Source: an uncultured Opitutales bacterium
GTDB taxonomy: Bacteria; Verrucomicrobiota; Verrucomicrobiia; Opitutales; Intestinicryptomonadaceae
Length of the DNA stretch: 64,000 nt
Reading direction: 5' to 3'
Assembly (NCBI GenBank): GCA_934613645.1
Contig: CAKTTC010000001.1
Coordinates: 62,001 to 126,000, forward strand
A program made the translations under genes and the position numbers. The notes under the pieces were generated by a model, which had not been told where the DNA came from, made no database searches, and was given only the letters and a program-made list of their open reading frames with translations. Shown piece by piece: positions 8,924 to 17,099 of this stretch (the first letter of the stretch is position 1; each line of letters begins with the position of its first letter).

Positions 8924-9646
8924 ATGTTTTCGAAAAAATCGGTCGATTACTTCACGAATATGGACATTGCATGTATTTTTGACTGGGACGGAACTGTTGT
9001 AGATTCCGGACGAACCCACGAGTTCACTTGGCGCGAACTCGCCCGCAGACACGGCTTGGAACTGTTCCCGAACTTTTTCGAAAAGACGTTCGGCACGCGC
9101 AACTTGGACATCATCACCAAGATGCTCAACTGGACTGCCGACCCCCGCGAGGCTCAGGCGTTGTCCGACGAAAAGGAGCGGCTGTATCGGGAGATTGTCC
9201 TTGAGCGCGGCGTGCCGCAAATTTCGGGCATAGAAAATTTTCTGGCGGAGCTTAACCGCGCGGGCGTAAAATGCGCCGTCGGCTCTTCCACGCCGATGAA
9301 AAACTTGGACGTTACAGTTGAAAAGCTCGGCTTCGGCAAATATTTTCAGGCGTATGCCGCCTCCGAAGACGTTTCGCGCGGCAAGCCCGCCCCCGACGTT
9401 TTTCTGGTAGCTGCCGAAAAGTTGGGCGTTTCGCCCGCGAACTGTCTTGTTTTTGAAGATTCCGTCGCGGGGATAAAGGCGGGAGTTGCCGCTGGAATGA
9501 AAACGGCAGCCGTTTGCACGACCCACCCCGCCGATTTCTGGCTTGCAGCCCGCTCCGATTCCGCCACAAAAACGGACATAATCATAAACGACTTCACCGA
9601 GATTTCGCCCGATGCCGTGTCCGCGCTTTTCGGCGCAGGCAACTAA
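8924..9646 (+). CDS. HAD-superfamily phosphatase (beta-phosphoglucomutase-like subfamily)
   Basis: About 240 residues. Motif I is FDWDGTVVDS (nucleophile and acid Asp), motif II is VGSSTP, the motif III Lys is in SRGKPAPDVF, and motif IV is VFEDSVAGIKAGVAAGM. A helical cap lies between motifs I and II, as in the phosphoglycolate phosphatase/beta-PGM group. Substrate not predictable. The ATG at 8924 has TGAAAGG 13 nt upstream; the ATG at 8960 is an alternative giving a protein that begins 12 residues later. It is followed by uvrB after 26 bp on the same strand. Confidence 0.85.
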   Translation: MFSKKSVDYFTNMDIACIFDWDGTVVDSGRTHEFTWRELARRHGLELFPNFFEKTFGTRNLDIITKMLNWTADPREAQALSDEKERLYREIVLERGVPQISGIENFLAELNRAGVKCAVGSSTPMKNLDVTVEKLGFGKYFQAYAASEDVSRGKPAPDVFLVAAEKLGVSPANCLVFEDSVAGIKAGVAAGMKTAAVCTTHPADFWLAARSDSATKTDIIINDFTEISPDAVSALFGAGN

Positions 9647-9672
9647 TAGGCGGCTTAGGCAACAGAAAGAAT

Positions 9673-11625
9673 ATGGCAGAGGAAACATTCAAACTCCATT
9701 CAAAATACGCGCCGTCGGGCGACCAGCCCGAGGCTATCGCCGCGCTTACAAACAGCGTTCTCGACGGCAACAAATATTCCACGCTCGTGGGCGTTACGGG
9801 CTCGGGCAAGACGTTTACGATGGCGAACGTAATAGCCAATCTCAACCGCCCCGCGCTGATAATTTCGCACAACAAAACGCTTGCCGCGCAGCTCTACGCG
9901 GAGTTCAAGGAGTTTTTCCCCGAAAACGCCGTGGAATATTTCGTCAGCTACTACGACTATTACCAGCCCGAGGCCTACATTCCGCAGACCGACACCTACA
10001 TAGAAAAAGACTCTTCCATAAACGACGAAATTGAAAAGCTGCGCATTTCGGCGGCGTCTTCGCTTGTGTCGCGCCGCGATGTAATAGTAATTGCGACGGT
10101 TTCGTGCATATACGGCTTGGGCTCGCCGGAAGACTTCAAAAAGCTGATGATTCCCCTGCGCAAAGGGCTTGAACTTTCGCGCGCCGATTTTGTGAAGTCG
10201 CTTGTTGACATTCACTACGAGCGCAACAACGCGGCTTTCGAGCGCGGGCTTTTCCGCGTGCGCGGCGACGTTGTCGACGTGTTTCCCGCGTATCTTGATA
10301 CCGCGCTGCGCGTCGAGTTTTTCGGCGACGAAATAGACTCTCTCAAAAAAATCGACCCCCTCACGGGCGAAGTCCTCTCGCGGCTCGACAGGTTCGACCT
10401 GTATCCCGCAACGGGGTTCGTCACGCCGAAGGAGAAGATAGAGGCGGCAATTCCCGCAATCCGCAAAGAACTTGCCGAGCGCGTCGCGGAGCTTGAAAGC
10501 CAGAACAAGCTTCTCGAAGCCCAGCGCATAAAAATGCGCACCGAGCAGGATTTGGATTTGCTTGTCGAAACGGGTTTCTGCACGGGAATTGAAAACTATT
10601 CGCGCCATCTCGCGGGCAGGGAGGCGGGCTCGCGCCCGTGGTGTCTGCTCGACTTCTTCCCGAAAGACACGGTAGTTTTTCTCGACGAAAGCCACGTGAC
10701 CTATCCGCAGATTCGCGGAATGTATCACGGCGACCTCTCGCGCAAGCAGAAGCTGATTGAATACGGCTTCCGCCTGCCCAGCGCGCTCGACAACCGCCCG
10801 CTTCGCCCCGAAGAGTTCGACGCGCTCACGGGGCAGACGGTTTTCGTCTCCGCAACCCCCGCGCCGTTCGAGCTTTCCGTAAGCGACGTTGTCGCCGAGC
10901 AGATAATCCGCCCCACGGGCTTGCTCGACCCCGAAATGATTGTCCGCCCCATCAAAGGGCAGGTTGAAGACTGCGCCGCCGAGATTGTTGCCGCCGCCAA
11001 AAACAAACAGCGCGTTTTCGTGACAACGCTTACAAAGCGAATGAGCGAGGAAATTTCCGAATACCTGCGCGAGCAGGGCATACGCGTGGAGTATCTGCAC
11101 TCCGACATCGACGCAATAGAGCGCGTCGAGATTTTGCGGCGTCTGCGCTTGGGCGAATTCGACGCCCTTGTGGGCGTGAACTTGTTGCGCGAGGGTTTGG
11201 ACGCACCCGAGGTATCGCTTGTGTGCATTCTCGACGCCGACAAAGAGGGCTTTTTGCGCAGCGCAACAAGCATAATCCAGACGGCTGGGCGCGCCGCCCG
11301 CCACCTCGACGGCCGCGTAATTCTCTACGCCGACAACATCACGGGCTCTTTGCAGACGGCAATACAAACGTGCACGCGCCGCAGGGAAATCCAGATGAAA
11401 TACAATCTGGAGCACAAAATAACGCCGCGGACGGTGTCGCGCCCGATTCAGCCCTCGCTTGTAAAGCGCGACGACAAACTCAAAAAGCTGGCTTCGAAAT
11501 CGAAGTCGGAGCTTGCAAAAATCATAGAGGAAATGACCTCCGAAATGATGGCCGCCGCCGACAGGCTCGAATTCGAAAAAGCCGCCCTAATCCGCGACCA
11601 AATCAGAATGTTGCGAAAAAAATAA
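9673..11625 (+). CDS. uvrB: Excinuclease ABC subunit B
   Basis: 650 residues, close to the usual 660-670. Walker A is GVTGSGKTFTMAN, followed by LIISHNKTLAAQLYAEFKEF, the beta-hairpin region YDYYQPEAYIPQTDTYIEKD that inserts between DNA strands, VFLDESHVT as motif II, VGVNLLREGLDAPEVSLVCI and QTAGRAARHLDG for the second RecA domain, and a C-terminal UVR motif that binds UvrC (EEMTSEMMAAADRLEFEKAA). UvrB verifies damage after UvrA loading in nucleotide excision repair. The ATG at 9673 gives the standard N-terminus EETFKLHSKYAPSGDQPEAI. uvrA and uvrC are not in the window. Confidence 0.97.
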   Translation: MAEETFKLHSKYAPSGDQPEAIAALTNSVLDGNKYSTLVGVTGSGKTFTMANVIANLNRPALIISHNKTLAAQLYAEFKEFFPENAVEYFVSYYDYYQPEAYIPQTDTYIEKDSSINDEIEKLRISAASSLVSRRDVIVIATVSCIYGLGSPEDFKKLMIPLRKGLELSRADFVKSLVDIHYERNNAAFERGLFRVRGDVVDVFPAYLDTALRVEFFGDEIDSLKKIDPLTGEVLSRLDRFDLYPATGFVTPKEKIEAAIPAIRKELAERVAELESQNKLLEAQRIKMRTEQDLDLLVETGFCTGIENYSRHLAGREAGSRPWCLLDFFPKDTVVFLDESHVTYPQIRGMYHGDLSRKQKLIEYGFRLPSALDNRPLRPEEFDALTGQTVFVSATPAPFELSVSDVVAEQIIRPTGLLDPEMIVRPIKGQVEDCAAEIVAAAKNKQRVFVTTLTKRMSEEISEYLREQGIRVEYLHSDIDAIERVEILRRLRLGEFDALVGVNLLREGLDAPEVSLVCILDADKEGFLRSATSIIQTAGRAARHLDGRVILYADNITGSLQTAIQTCTRRREIQMKYNLEHKITPRTVSRPIQPSLVKRDDKLKKLASKSKSELAKIIEEMTSEMMAAADRLEFEKAALIRDQIRMLRKK

Positions 11626-11661
11626 TTGAAAAAAAAATCCCTTCTGCTACCCCCTAAATCT

Positions 11662-12513
11662 ATGCGCAAGTTTATTTGTATACTTCTCGCGGTCTGTCTG
11701 CAGCAGGCGTTCGCGTTCGACCTGCAAGACACAATCAAAAAGGCGAACTCGGGCGACCCCGACGCCCAATACGCACTCGGCGAATTCTACGTCGGCGGCG
11801 GCTCGGGCAAATTCGTCCCCAACTACGAACTGGGCATACGCTACTGGAGGCTCGCATGCAAAAACGGCTCGGCGAAGGCGTTCACGGCAATGGGCATGCT
11901 GCTGTATTCGGGCGAGGGAATGCAGCGCAACATTCCCGCCGCCGTGGAGTTTTGGACTGAGGGCGCAAAGCGCGGCGACGCCACTGCGCAGTATTTGCTC
12001 GGCAACGCCTACTGCAAGGGAATAGCCGTTCTCCCGGATATGCCCACCGCCGCTTTCTGGTGGACGAAATCGGCCCAGCAGGGCAATATGCGCGCACAGA
12101 ACAATCTGGCTTTTGCGTATGCCAAGGGCGAAGGCGTTGCAAGGCGCGACCCAAAAAAGGCTTTCGAGCTGTGGAAGGCATCGGCGGAGCAGGGGCACGA
12201 CATCGCGCAGGTATATCTTGCCCTGTGTTATTTTACGGGCGACGGAGTCAAGGCAGACCCCAAAAAGGCGGTTGCAATTTGGCACAACGCCGCCGAGATA
12301 AAAAACAACGCGGAGGCTCTCTACTATCTCGGCATTGCGTCGGCGGCGGGCAAGGGAACGCCCAAGGACATTCAAAAGGCGTTCGGCTACTTCTCTACGG
12401 CGGCGGCGCGTGGGCACAAGCAGGCGGCGTCGGAAGTCGAAAAAATGCGCCTCAATTTCGGCGACAACATTCTGCTTCAACAGCCCGTTGAGCAGAAAAC
12501 TCCGCAAAAATAG
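11662..12513 (+). CDS. Secreted Sel1/TPR-like repeat protein
   Basis: 283 residues. The ATG at 11662 gives a signal peptide (MRKFICILLAVCLQQAFAF). The mature part is a solenoid of about six Sel1-like repeats of 36 residues, for example DAQYALGEFYVGG, AKAFTAMGMLLYSGEGMQRN, ATAQYLLGNAYCKGIAVLPD and KAASEVEK-type caps, each with the usual A..W..A...G...A spacing. Such proteins mediate protein-protein contacts in the periplasm; the partner is unknown. It follows uvrB by 36 bp and precedes purC by 48 bp, so it may be in the same transcript. Confidence 0.82.
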   Translation: MRKFICILLAVCLQQAFAFDLQDTIKKANSGDPDAQYALGEFYVGGGSGKFVPNYELGIRYWRLACKNGSAKAFTAMGMLLYSGEGMQRNIPAAVEFWTEGAKRGDATAQYLLGNAYCKGIAVLPDMPTAAFWWTKSAQQGNMRAQNNLAFAYAKGEGVARRDPKKAFELWKASAEQGHDIAQVYLALCYFTGDGVKADPKKAVAIWHNAAEIKNNAEALYYLGIASAAGKGTPKDIQKAFGYFSTAAARGHKQAASEVEKMRLNFGDNILLQQPVEQKTPQK

Positions 12514-12561
12514 GCGCGGAAAAATCTTGATTTTTCAACCGTTAAGTATTGCAATAATTCC

Positions 12562-13455
12562 ATGAAATTCAATTTACCCGAAAAACCCCTTATGAGCGTT
12601 GAAGGGCTTCCCTTCAAAAAGGTTTCAACAGGCAAAGTCAGAGAAAATTTCGACTTGGGCGACGAGCTTTTGATTGTCGCTACCGACAGAATCTCGGCTT
12701 TCGATTTCATCATGCCCAACGGCGTCCCCGGCAAGGGCGTTTTGCTCACGCAAATCAGCCTTTGGTGGTTCAAAATGGCGGCGCAGATTATGCCCACGCA
12801 CCTCGTCGAAAACCACGACGCACGCATTCGCGAATTGCTCAAGGACAGACCCGAGCTTGTGGAACGCTCGATGATTGTCAAAAAGCTCAAGCCCATGCCC
12901 ATTGAGGCAATCGCGCGCGGCTATTTGGCGGGCAGCGGCTGGAAGGAATACAAGCAGACGGGCAAGCTGTTCGAATTTGTCCTCCCCGAGGGAATGAAGG
13001 AGTCGCAGAAGCTCCCCGAACCGCTCTTCACCCCCACGACAAAGGCGGCGGAAGGGCACGATATGCCCATAACAAACGCCGAATGTGCAAAGATTTTGGG
13101 CGACGATCTTTTCAACCAGATAAAGTCTGCAAGTTTGAAGCTCTACGAGATGGGCGCGAAAAAGGCGTCGGAATGCGGAATTATTTTGGCCGACACGAAG
13201 TTCGAATTCGGAACCGACGCGTCGGGCAAGGTATATCTCATCGACGAGGTTTTGACTCCCGATTCTTCCCGCTACTGGCCTGCCGACAAGTATGAGGTGG
13301 GGCGTTCGCAACCCTCCTACGACAAGCAGTATGTTCGCGACTGGCTCGAGGCTTCGGGCTGGAACAAGCAGGCGCCCGCGCCCGTCCTCCCCGACGAGGT
13401 TGTAAAGAACACGATTAAGTGTTATTCGGAGGCGTTGTCCAAGCTTATGCAATAA
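12562..13455 (+). CDS. purC: Phosphoribosylaminoimidazole-succinocarboxamide synthase
   Basis: 297 residues, the long form of SAICAR synthetase. Recognisable blocks are KVSTGKVRENFDLGDELLIV, ATDRISAFDFIMPNGVPGKG, PIEAIARGYLAGSGWKEYKQ, LPEPLFTPTTKA, ILADTKFEFGTDASGKVYLI and DEVLTPDSSRYWPADKYEVG. It ligates aspartate to CAIR using ATP in purine synthesis. The stop codon TAA is also the first part of the outer stem of a structured element (13453-13582), so there is no ordinary terminator. Confidence 0.97.
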   Translation: MKFNLPEKPLMSVEGLPFKKVSTGKVRENFDLGDELLIVATDRISAFDFIMPNGVPGKGVLLTQISLWWFKMAAQIMPTHLVENHDARIRELLKDRPELVERSMIVKKLKPMPIEAIARGYLAGSGWKEYKQTGKLFEFVLPEGMKESQKLPEPLFTPTTKAAEGHDMPITNAECAKILGDDLFNQIKSASLKLYEMGAKKASECGIILADTKFEFGTDASGKVYLIDEVLTPDSSRYWPADKYEVGRSQPSYDKQYVRDWLEASGWNKQAPAPVLPDEVVKNTIKCYSEALSKLMQ

Positions 13456-13582
13456 GAACGCGTGAAACGCAGCTTTATGCTGCGTTTCACTGTTTGTTGT
13501 TGCTTGGTCACGTAGGTTAACTACGCTCCCTTCGCAACAAAAACGTGAAGCCTTGCCTAAAACTACGTTTGATGCGTTCTTA
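13453..13582 (+). other. Stop-codon-abutting structured element, copy C (after purC)
   Basis: It starts at the purC stop. The outer stem pairs AAGAACGC (13454-13461) with GCGTTCTT (13574-13581). Inside are a perfect 11-bp hairpin (TGAAACGCAGC with GCTGCGTTTCA) and a second arm, TTGTTGC with GCAACAA, capped by CGTAG-GTTAA-CTACG. The cap and its flanks (TCACG..., CGCTCCC) resemble the matching arm of copy B, which also has a GTTAA loop. The overall layout is outer stem, long hairpin, and a capped arm, as in copies A and B. Function unknown. Confidence 0.6.
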
Positions 13583-13608
13583 AAGTTTATTGACTTTAAC
13601 CAATAAGT

Positions 13609-13644
13609 AAAGGCGGATTGGCTTCTGCCAATAGCCGCCGCTTT
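13609..13644 (+). repeat. Palindromic intergenic repeat, plus orientation
   Basis: Core AAAGGCGG-ATTGGCTTCTGCCAAT-AGCCGCCGCTTT, preceded by CTTTAAC and followed by AGGAATTATAAAAAA. This is the typical left and right flank of the family. Confidence 0.75.
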
Positions 13645-13654
13645 AGGAATTATA

Positions 13655-13782
13655 AAAAAGTTTCAAAAAAGAATTTGCAGTGGGGCAGTAGGTCTACTAC
13701 AGCCGCCACCGCAAATTTTTTTTTGAAGCCTCGCCTGAAGCTCAATTTGACGCGTTCTTGGAATAGTGAGGACGCGTTCTTA
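13655..13782 (+). other. Partial structured element, copy D
   Basis: It shares the right part of copy C: GAAGCCTCGCCTGAAG and GACGCGTTCTT, against GAAGCCTTGCCTAAAA and GATGCGTTCTT. Its arm is AATTTGC with GCAAATT, then GTGG with CCAC, capped by GTAG-GTCTA-CTAC: a different sequence with the same layout. The left strand of the outer stem is missing. The stem end GACGCGTTCTT occurs twice (about 13751 and 13772), so this looks like a local duplication of copy C that lost its beginning. Confidence 0.45.
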
Positions 13783-13826
13783 ATGGCGTAAAGGTTTTTA
13801 AAGTTGCACTACTTTAATCAAAAAGC

Positions 13827-13861
13827 AAAGGCACATCGGCTGAGCCGATTGCCGCCCCTTT
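13827..13861 (+). repeat. Palindromic intergenic repeat, plus orientation
   Basis: Core AAAGGCAC-ATCGGCTGAGCCGAT-TGCCGCCCCTTT, followed by AGGAAACGTAAAAAA. The same flank recurs at 16880. A weaker hairpin of the same stem type (ATTGGCTACGCCAAT, 13899-13913) follows. Confidence 0.75.
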
Positions 13862-13950
13862 AGGAAACGTAAAAAACGCCTTTTCTATTTATATTCGCAT
13901 TGGCTACGCCAATAGCTAATTATTCTAAACTGAAACTTTAACTAAAAGAC

Positions 13951-13985
13951 AAAGCGGAATTGGCTACGCCAATCCGCGCCGCTTT
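13951..13985 (+). repeat. Palindromic intergenic repeat, plus orientation
   Basis: Core AAAGCGGA-ATTGGCTACGCCAAT-CCGCGCCGCTTT, directly before structured element A. The homologous position at 17063-17099 has a different stem that is still complementary. Confidence 0.78.
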
Positions 13986-13990
13986 AAGTT

Positions 13991-14196
13991 AAAAAAGCGC
14001 GAGGCTCGAGGCAGGATTTGCGTTTGTGAGTGGTGGGATAGTGCTTGAGCACAGACCACCCGAACAAACCAAATGATGCCCGAGAGCGTTTCTTTCGGCG
14101 GTTTTTAATAATTAAAGGAGATTGAACAAAGTTCAATCTCCACTACTTTTTTAATCAAAAACAGCCGCCGAAAGAAACGCGCCCTCGCGCTTTTTA
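13991..14196 (-). other. Stop-codon-abutting structured element, copy A (after the GH106-like gene)
   Basis: On the minus strand it begins in the TAA stop codon (14194-14196). Outer stem: AAAAGCGCGAGG with CCTCGCGCTTTTT, so the stop codon's A residues are paired and a U-run ends the element. Arm 1: TTTCTTTCGGCGG with CCGCCGAAAGAAA. Arm 2: CTCGGGCA with TGCCTCGAG (one bulge), then ATTTG/CAAAT, GTTTGT/ACAAAC and cap GTGC-TCAA-GCAC. Junction sequences CGCTCTCGGGCATCATT and AATCCTGCCTCGAGCC are identical to copy B. The loop of arm 1 contains a separate palindromic repeat. Probably RNA; role unknown. Confidence 0.7.
14114..14149 (+). repeat. Palindromic intergenic repeat nested in the arm-1 loop of element A
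   Basis: Core AAAGGAG-ATTGAACAAAGTTCAAT-CTCCACTACTTT. Copy B of the large element has only an AT-rich loop at this position, so this looks like an insertion into the loop. Confidence 0.7.
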
Positions 14197-16599
14197 GAAG
14201 GAGAGGGGGGCGAATGGGGTAAGCCCCGCGCCGTCGTTTTGCGGGAAAAATTCGTCGAATGTGCGGCGGCTCCAGCCCTTGGGCTTTTGCGTTATGTTCG
14301 CCTTTTTGCCGAACAGCCTGCCTATTGAAGTGTAGCGGACAAGCTTTACCTTAGCCGTTTTCCCCCTAAGTTCCTGCGGTATCTCCCAAGAGAACGGGGC
14401 AAAAAGCTTTGCGCCAAAACTTTTGCCGTCTATGAAAAGCTCGCACGCTAAGTGGTCGGTGTCGAAAGAAATCGACGTCACACTTTGGGGAATTTTCACC
14501 TCGGCACTTTGGGCGATTTTGCCGACATAGCCGTTCAAGCCCTTGCCGTCGCGCGCGTAGGGGCGCAGAATGCCGTCGGATTCCGAAAAGTTGCCCGCAA
14601 GCAAAACCGAGGGCAAATAGGCGTAGTCAACCGCGTTGTTTTTCAGCTTCAAAACGTGCTTGCCCGCGGAAAGATTGACGTCGGCTTGCTTGTAGAGCGT
14701 GGAAAGCCCGAGAATTGCGCCGTCATACGGGGCGTTGCAAACAAGAGGATTGCCGTCAAGCTCAAGCTCGGGCGCGTCGCCGTAGTTGCGGACAACCGCC
14801 GTTATCGTCATCGGTTTTTCGAGACGGAAAGCGAAAGAATTTGAGTTCTTGAAAGTCGGGCGAATCGTGTTCTTTTCGGAAATTTCCACGCTCCAGTTCG
14901 GCTGGGGCGCGGGCTGCGGTTGATTAAACAACTGCGGAACTTCGTCCTTTTCGAGCGCGACAACGCCCTTTTCGAAAATCGTGAACGGATATTTTTTGCC
15001 GTTTTTTGTCAAAATCAAATTGCGCTTATTGTCGGTGAAATTTACAATTATAAGCGAGCCGTCCTTGTATGGCCGCACGAAAATTTCGTCGGCAAGAACG
15101 CCGTTTTGCTCCGTTACGGTGGGGCGGTCGGGCGACTGTTTCGCAAACGCGGCAACTGCCTGCGCGAAAGAGCGGAAGCCCACGGGCAGACCGTTTTCCG
15201 ACTTCAGCACGAACTTGGTGTCGGGCTTGTCTTCGGGGGAAATGAGCTTCCACGAAAGCTGGGCTTTGTTCAGCAGAATGAGAATGTCGTTGATGTCCGA
15301 AACGCCGTATGGATAGACAACCGAAACGAGATTTTCGCGCTCTTTTGACGCAAACCGCGCCGCCTTTTTGGCGTCGGCTTCAAAGGCGGAAAAAACTTCG
15401 AACCACGGCTGCGATGCCGAGAACGAGCTTATCCAGCCCGTGAACGCGTCTTCGTGGTGGGGGTCTTTGGAGATTTTCACGCGCAAGTCGGTTTGCGTGA
15501 TTGCCAGCAGATACCTGTTGACGCCGAACGCCGACGCCAGCCAAATTTGGCGGCGCGCTCTGGAAAGGGGCATATCGCAGGGACCGAGGGCGAAAAATTC
15601 CGCCATGCCGCCGCGCCCGTTTTTAGAAGTGGCGTATTCGCTGCTGCCGAAAGTCAGCCACTCGAAATTGAGGAAATTTTCGTGCGTTCTTATTTCGTCG
15701 ATTGCGGGGAAGGTCAGGGCGGAGAGGGCGGAGAGAATGTAGCCGCTCGACTTCGACGATTCCGACGAAATGTGCTCGCTAAGCAGGTGCCCCGTCGCCA
15801 AAATGCCGTGCTTTTTGCACCAGTCGGCGATTTTTCCCGTGTAGCATTTTGCGAAACGCTCGCCGAGAATTTTAGAGAGCGGCGCGCGGTATGGCTCGGA
15901 GTTCGTGCGGATTCCCGCGATTATGTCGGCGCGCAAATCGCCGCCCGTGAGCTTGCGGTAGTCGGCTTCAAGCCCGTCGTAGTAGGAAATCGTGCGGAGG
16001 TATTTTTTGTCTTTGACGAAGTATCCGATAGACGGTTCGTCGGTGAAAATCCCCTTGATTAGCCCGCCGAAATCGTCCTTGAGCAGCTTGTAGTAGTTTT
16101 CGTGTGTGAGGTTGATGAAACAATCGACGGGGGCGTCGTTGAGCAGGTCGGGCATTTGCGGGTTTTTCACAATTTCAAACCCGTAGCCGCCGTCGGGCTT
16201 TGCCACAACCGACATCTGCGTGAGCGCGAAATCGGGGTTGATTTTCATTGTCTGCTTGTTCGCCGTTCCGCTCGGCCAGTTGAATTCGTCGTAGAGCCAT
16301 ACCGAGGAAAAGTTTTTCTCTTTCGCCTGATTGACGAGGAACTTCACGAAGTCGAACCACTCGTCAGTCATGTATTCGTATTCGCACCCGCTTCTGGGGT
16401 AGATTAGAAACTGCGTAATCCCCGCCTTCCGCACCTCCGCCAGATTCTTTGCTATGAACGACTTTTCGGGCTTGCCGTTTACCACGAACATCGCAACAAG
16501 CGGGTTTTCGTTTTCGTCGAGCTTCGGCAGCGAAGCTGTTGCCGAACTTGCCGCCAACATTGCTGCCGCGGTAATCGCCGTAATTTTCAAAAATTCCAT
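14194..16599 (-). CDS. Secreted GH106-like glycoside hydrolase (alpha-L-rhamnosidase-like)
   Basis: 801 residues with a signal peptide (AAAMLAASSATA|SLPK). The N-terminal (beta/alpha)8 barrel has the block SSVWLYDEFNWPSG near residue 105, like the WLYDE..WPSG of GH106-type enzymes, then KGIFTDEPSIGYF near 190 and ILATGHLLSEH near 270. The C-terminal third is beta-rich and looks like a carbohydrate-binding sandwich with PMTITAVVRNYGDAPELELD. GH106 enzymes release rhamnose from pectins such as rhamnogalacturonan; the GH28 gene and regulator nearby support that use. The protein is shorter than classical GH106 enzymes (about 1,000 residues), so activity is inferred. The stop codon runs into structured element A. 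Confidence 0.7.
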   Translation of the reverse strand: MEFLKITAITAAAMLAASSATASLPKLDENENPLVAMFVVNGKPEKSFIAKNLAEVRKAGITQFLIYPRSGCEYEYMTDEWFDFVKFLVNQAKEKNFSSVWLYDEFNWPSGTANKQTMKINPDFALTQMSVVAKPDGGYGFEIVKNPQMPDLLNDAPVDCFINLTHENYYKLLKDDFGGLIKGIFTDEPSIGYFVKDKKYLRTISYYDGLEADYRKLTGGDLRADIIAGIRTNSEPYRAPLSKILGERFAKCYTGKIADWCKKHGILATGHLLSEHISSESSKSSGYILSALSALTFPAIDEIRTHENFLNFEWLTFGSSEYATSKNGRGGMAEFFALGPCDMPLSRARRQIWLASAFGVNRYLLAITQTDLRVKISKDPHHEDAFTGWISSFSASQPWFEVFSAFEADAKKAARFASKERENLVSVVYPYGVSDINDILILLNKAQLSWKLISPEDKPDTKFVLKSENGLPVGFRSFAQAVAAFAKQSPDRPTVTEQNGVLADEIFVRPYKDGSLIIVNFTDNKRNLILTKNGKKYPFTIFEKGVVALEKDEVPQLFNQPQPAPQPNWSVEISEKNTIRPTFKNSNSFAFRLEKPMTITAVVRNYGDAPELELDGNPLVCNAPYDGAILGLSTLYKQADVNLSAGKHVLKLKNNAVDYAYLPSVLLAGNFSESDGILRPYARDGKGLNGYVGKIAQSAEVKIPQSVTSISFDTDHLACELFIDGKSFGAKLFAPFSWEIPQELRGKTAKVKLVRYTSIGRLFGKKANITQKPKGWSRRTFDEFFPQNDGAGLTPFAPLSF

Positions 16600-16700
16600 T
16601 TCTCCCTTTCTTTGTTTTCAGACATTATACACAAAAATCCTGTTCTGTCATTTTTTTATTTTGGACAAATTTTTTTATTTCTAACTCTTTTAACTTTTCG

Positions 16701-16737
16701 AAAGCGGCGGCGATTGAGTAAAACTCAATACGCCTTT
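16701..16737 (-). repeat. Palindromic intergenic repeat, minus orientation
   Basis: On the minus strand CAAAGGCGT-ATTGAGTTTTACTCAAT-CGCCGCCGCTTT. The stem GAG/CTC replaces the GGC/GCC of other copies. Confidence 0.72.
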
Positions 16738-16766
16738 GTCCGCTAATTAAAGTTTTTTTAATTCAA

Positions 16767-16803
16767 AAAGCGGTACGGATTGAACTTTGTTTAATGCCGC
16801 TTT
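16767..16803 (-). repeat. Palindromic intergenic repeat, minus orientation
   Basis: On the minus strand AAAGCGGC-ATTAAACAAAGTTCAAT-CCGTACCGCTTT. Its left flank CTTTAATCAGTGGAC resembles that of its neighbour. Confidence 0.7.
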
Positions 16804-16844
16804 GTCCACTGATTAAAGAAAAAACTTTACTTTAATTAAGCGAT

Positions 16845-16879
16845 AAAGGCACATCGGCAAAGCCGATTGCCGCCACTTT
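16845..16879 (+). repeat. Palindromic intergenic repeat, plus orientation
   Basis: Core AAAGGCAC-ATCGGCAAAGCCGAT-TGCCGCCACTTT, followed by AGGAAACGTAAAAAA. It is the counterpart of the copy at 13827. Confidence 0.75.
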
Positions 16880-16942
16880 AGGAAACGTAAAAAATGCCCG
16901 AGAGCGTTTGCTTTTTGATTTTAAAAACTTTAACCCCAAAGC

Positions 16943-16976
16943 AAAGGCGAATTGGCTTAGCCAATCGCCGCTACTT
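16943..16976 (+). repeat. Palindromic intergenic repeat, plus orientation
   Basis: Core AAAGGCGA-ATTGGCTTAGCCAAT-CGCCGCTACTT, preceded by ACTTTAACCCCAAAGC. Confidence 0.72.
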
Positions 16977-17062
16977 AGTAGGGAAAAACGTCTTTTCTAT
17001 TTGTATGCACATTGGTTTCACCAATGACTTGATTCTTTTAAGCTTTACTTCAACAAGAGAAT

Positions 17063-17099
17063 AAAGCGGAATTGAATTTCATTCAATCCGCGCCACTTT
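17063..17099 (+). repeat. Palindromic intergenic repeat, plus orientation
   Basis: Core AAAGCGGA-ATTGAATTTCATTCAAT-CCGCGCCACTTT. The outer sequence matches the copy at 13951, while the inner stem has changed on both sides and still pairs. Confidence 0.78.

Noticed and set aside
9700..11415. Long minus-strand open frame antisense to uvrB
   Set aside because: It lacks any family motif, and its composition is that expected from GC-rich third positions of uvrB on the other strand.
13934..14000. Integron attC-like site (TTTAAC ... GTTAAA flanking a palindrome)
   Set aside because: The core-site consensus ends (RYYYAAC and GTTRRRY) are not met, no integrase is present, and the same palindrome occurs in many places unrelated to cassettes.
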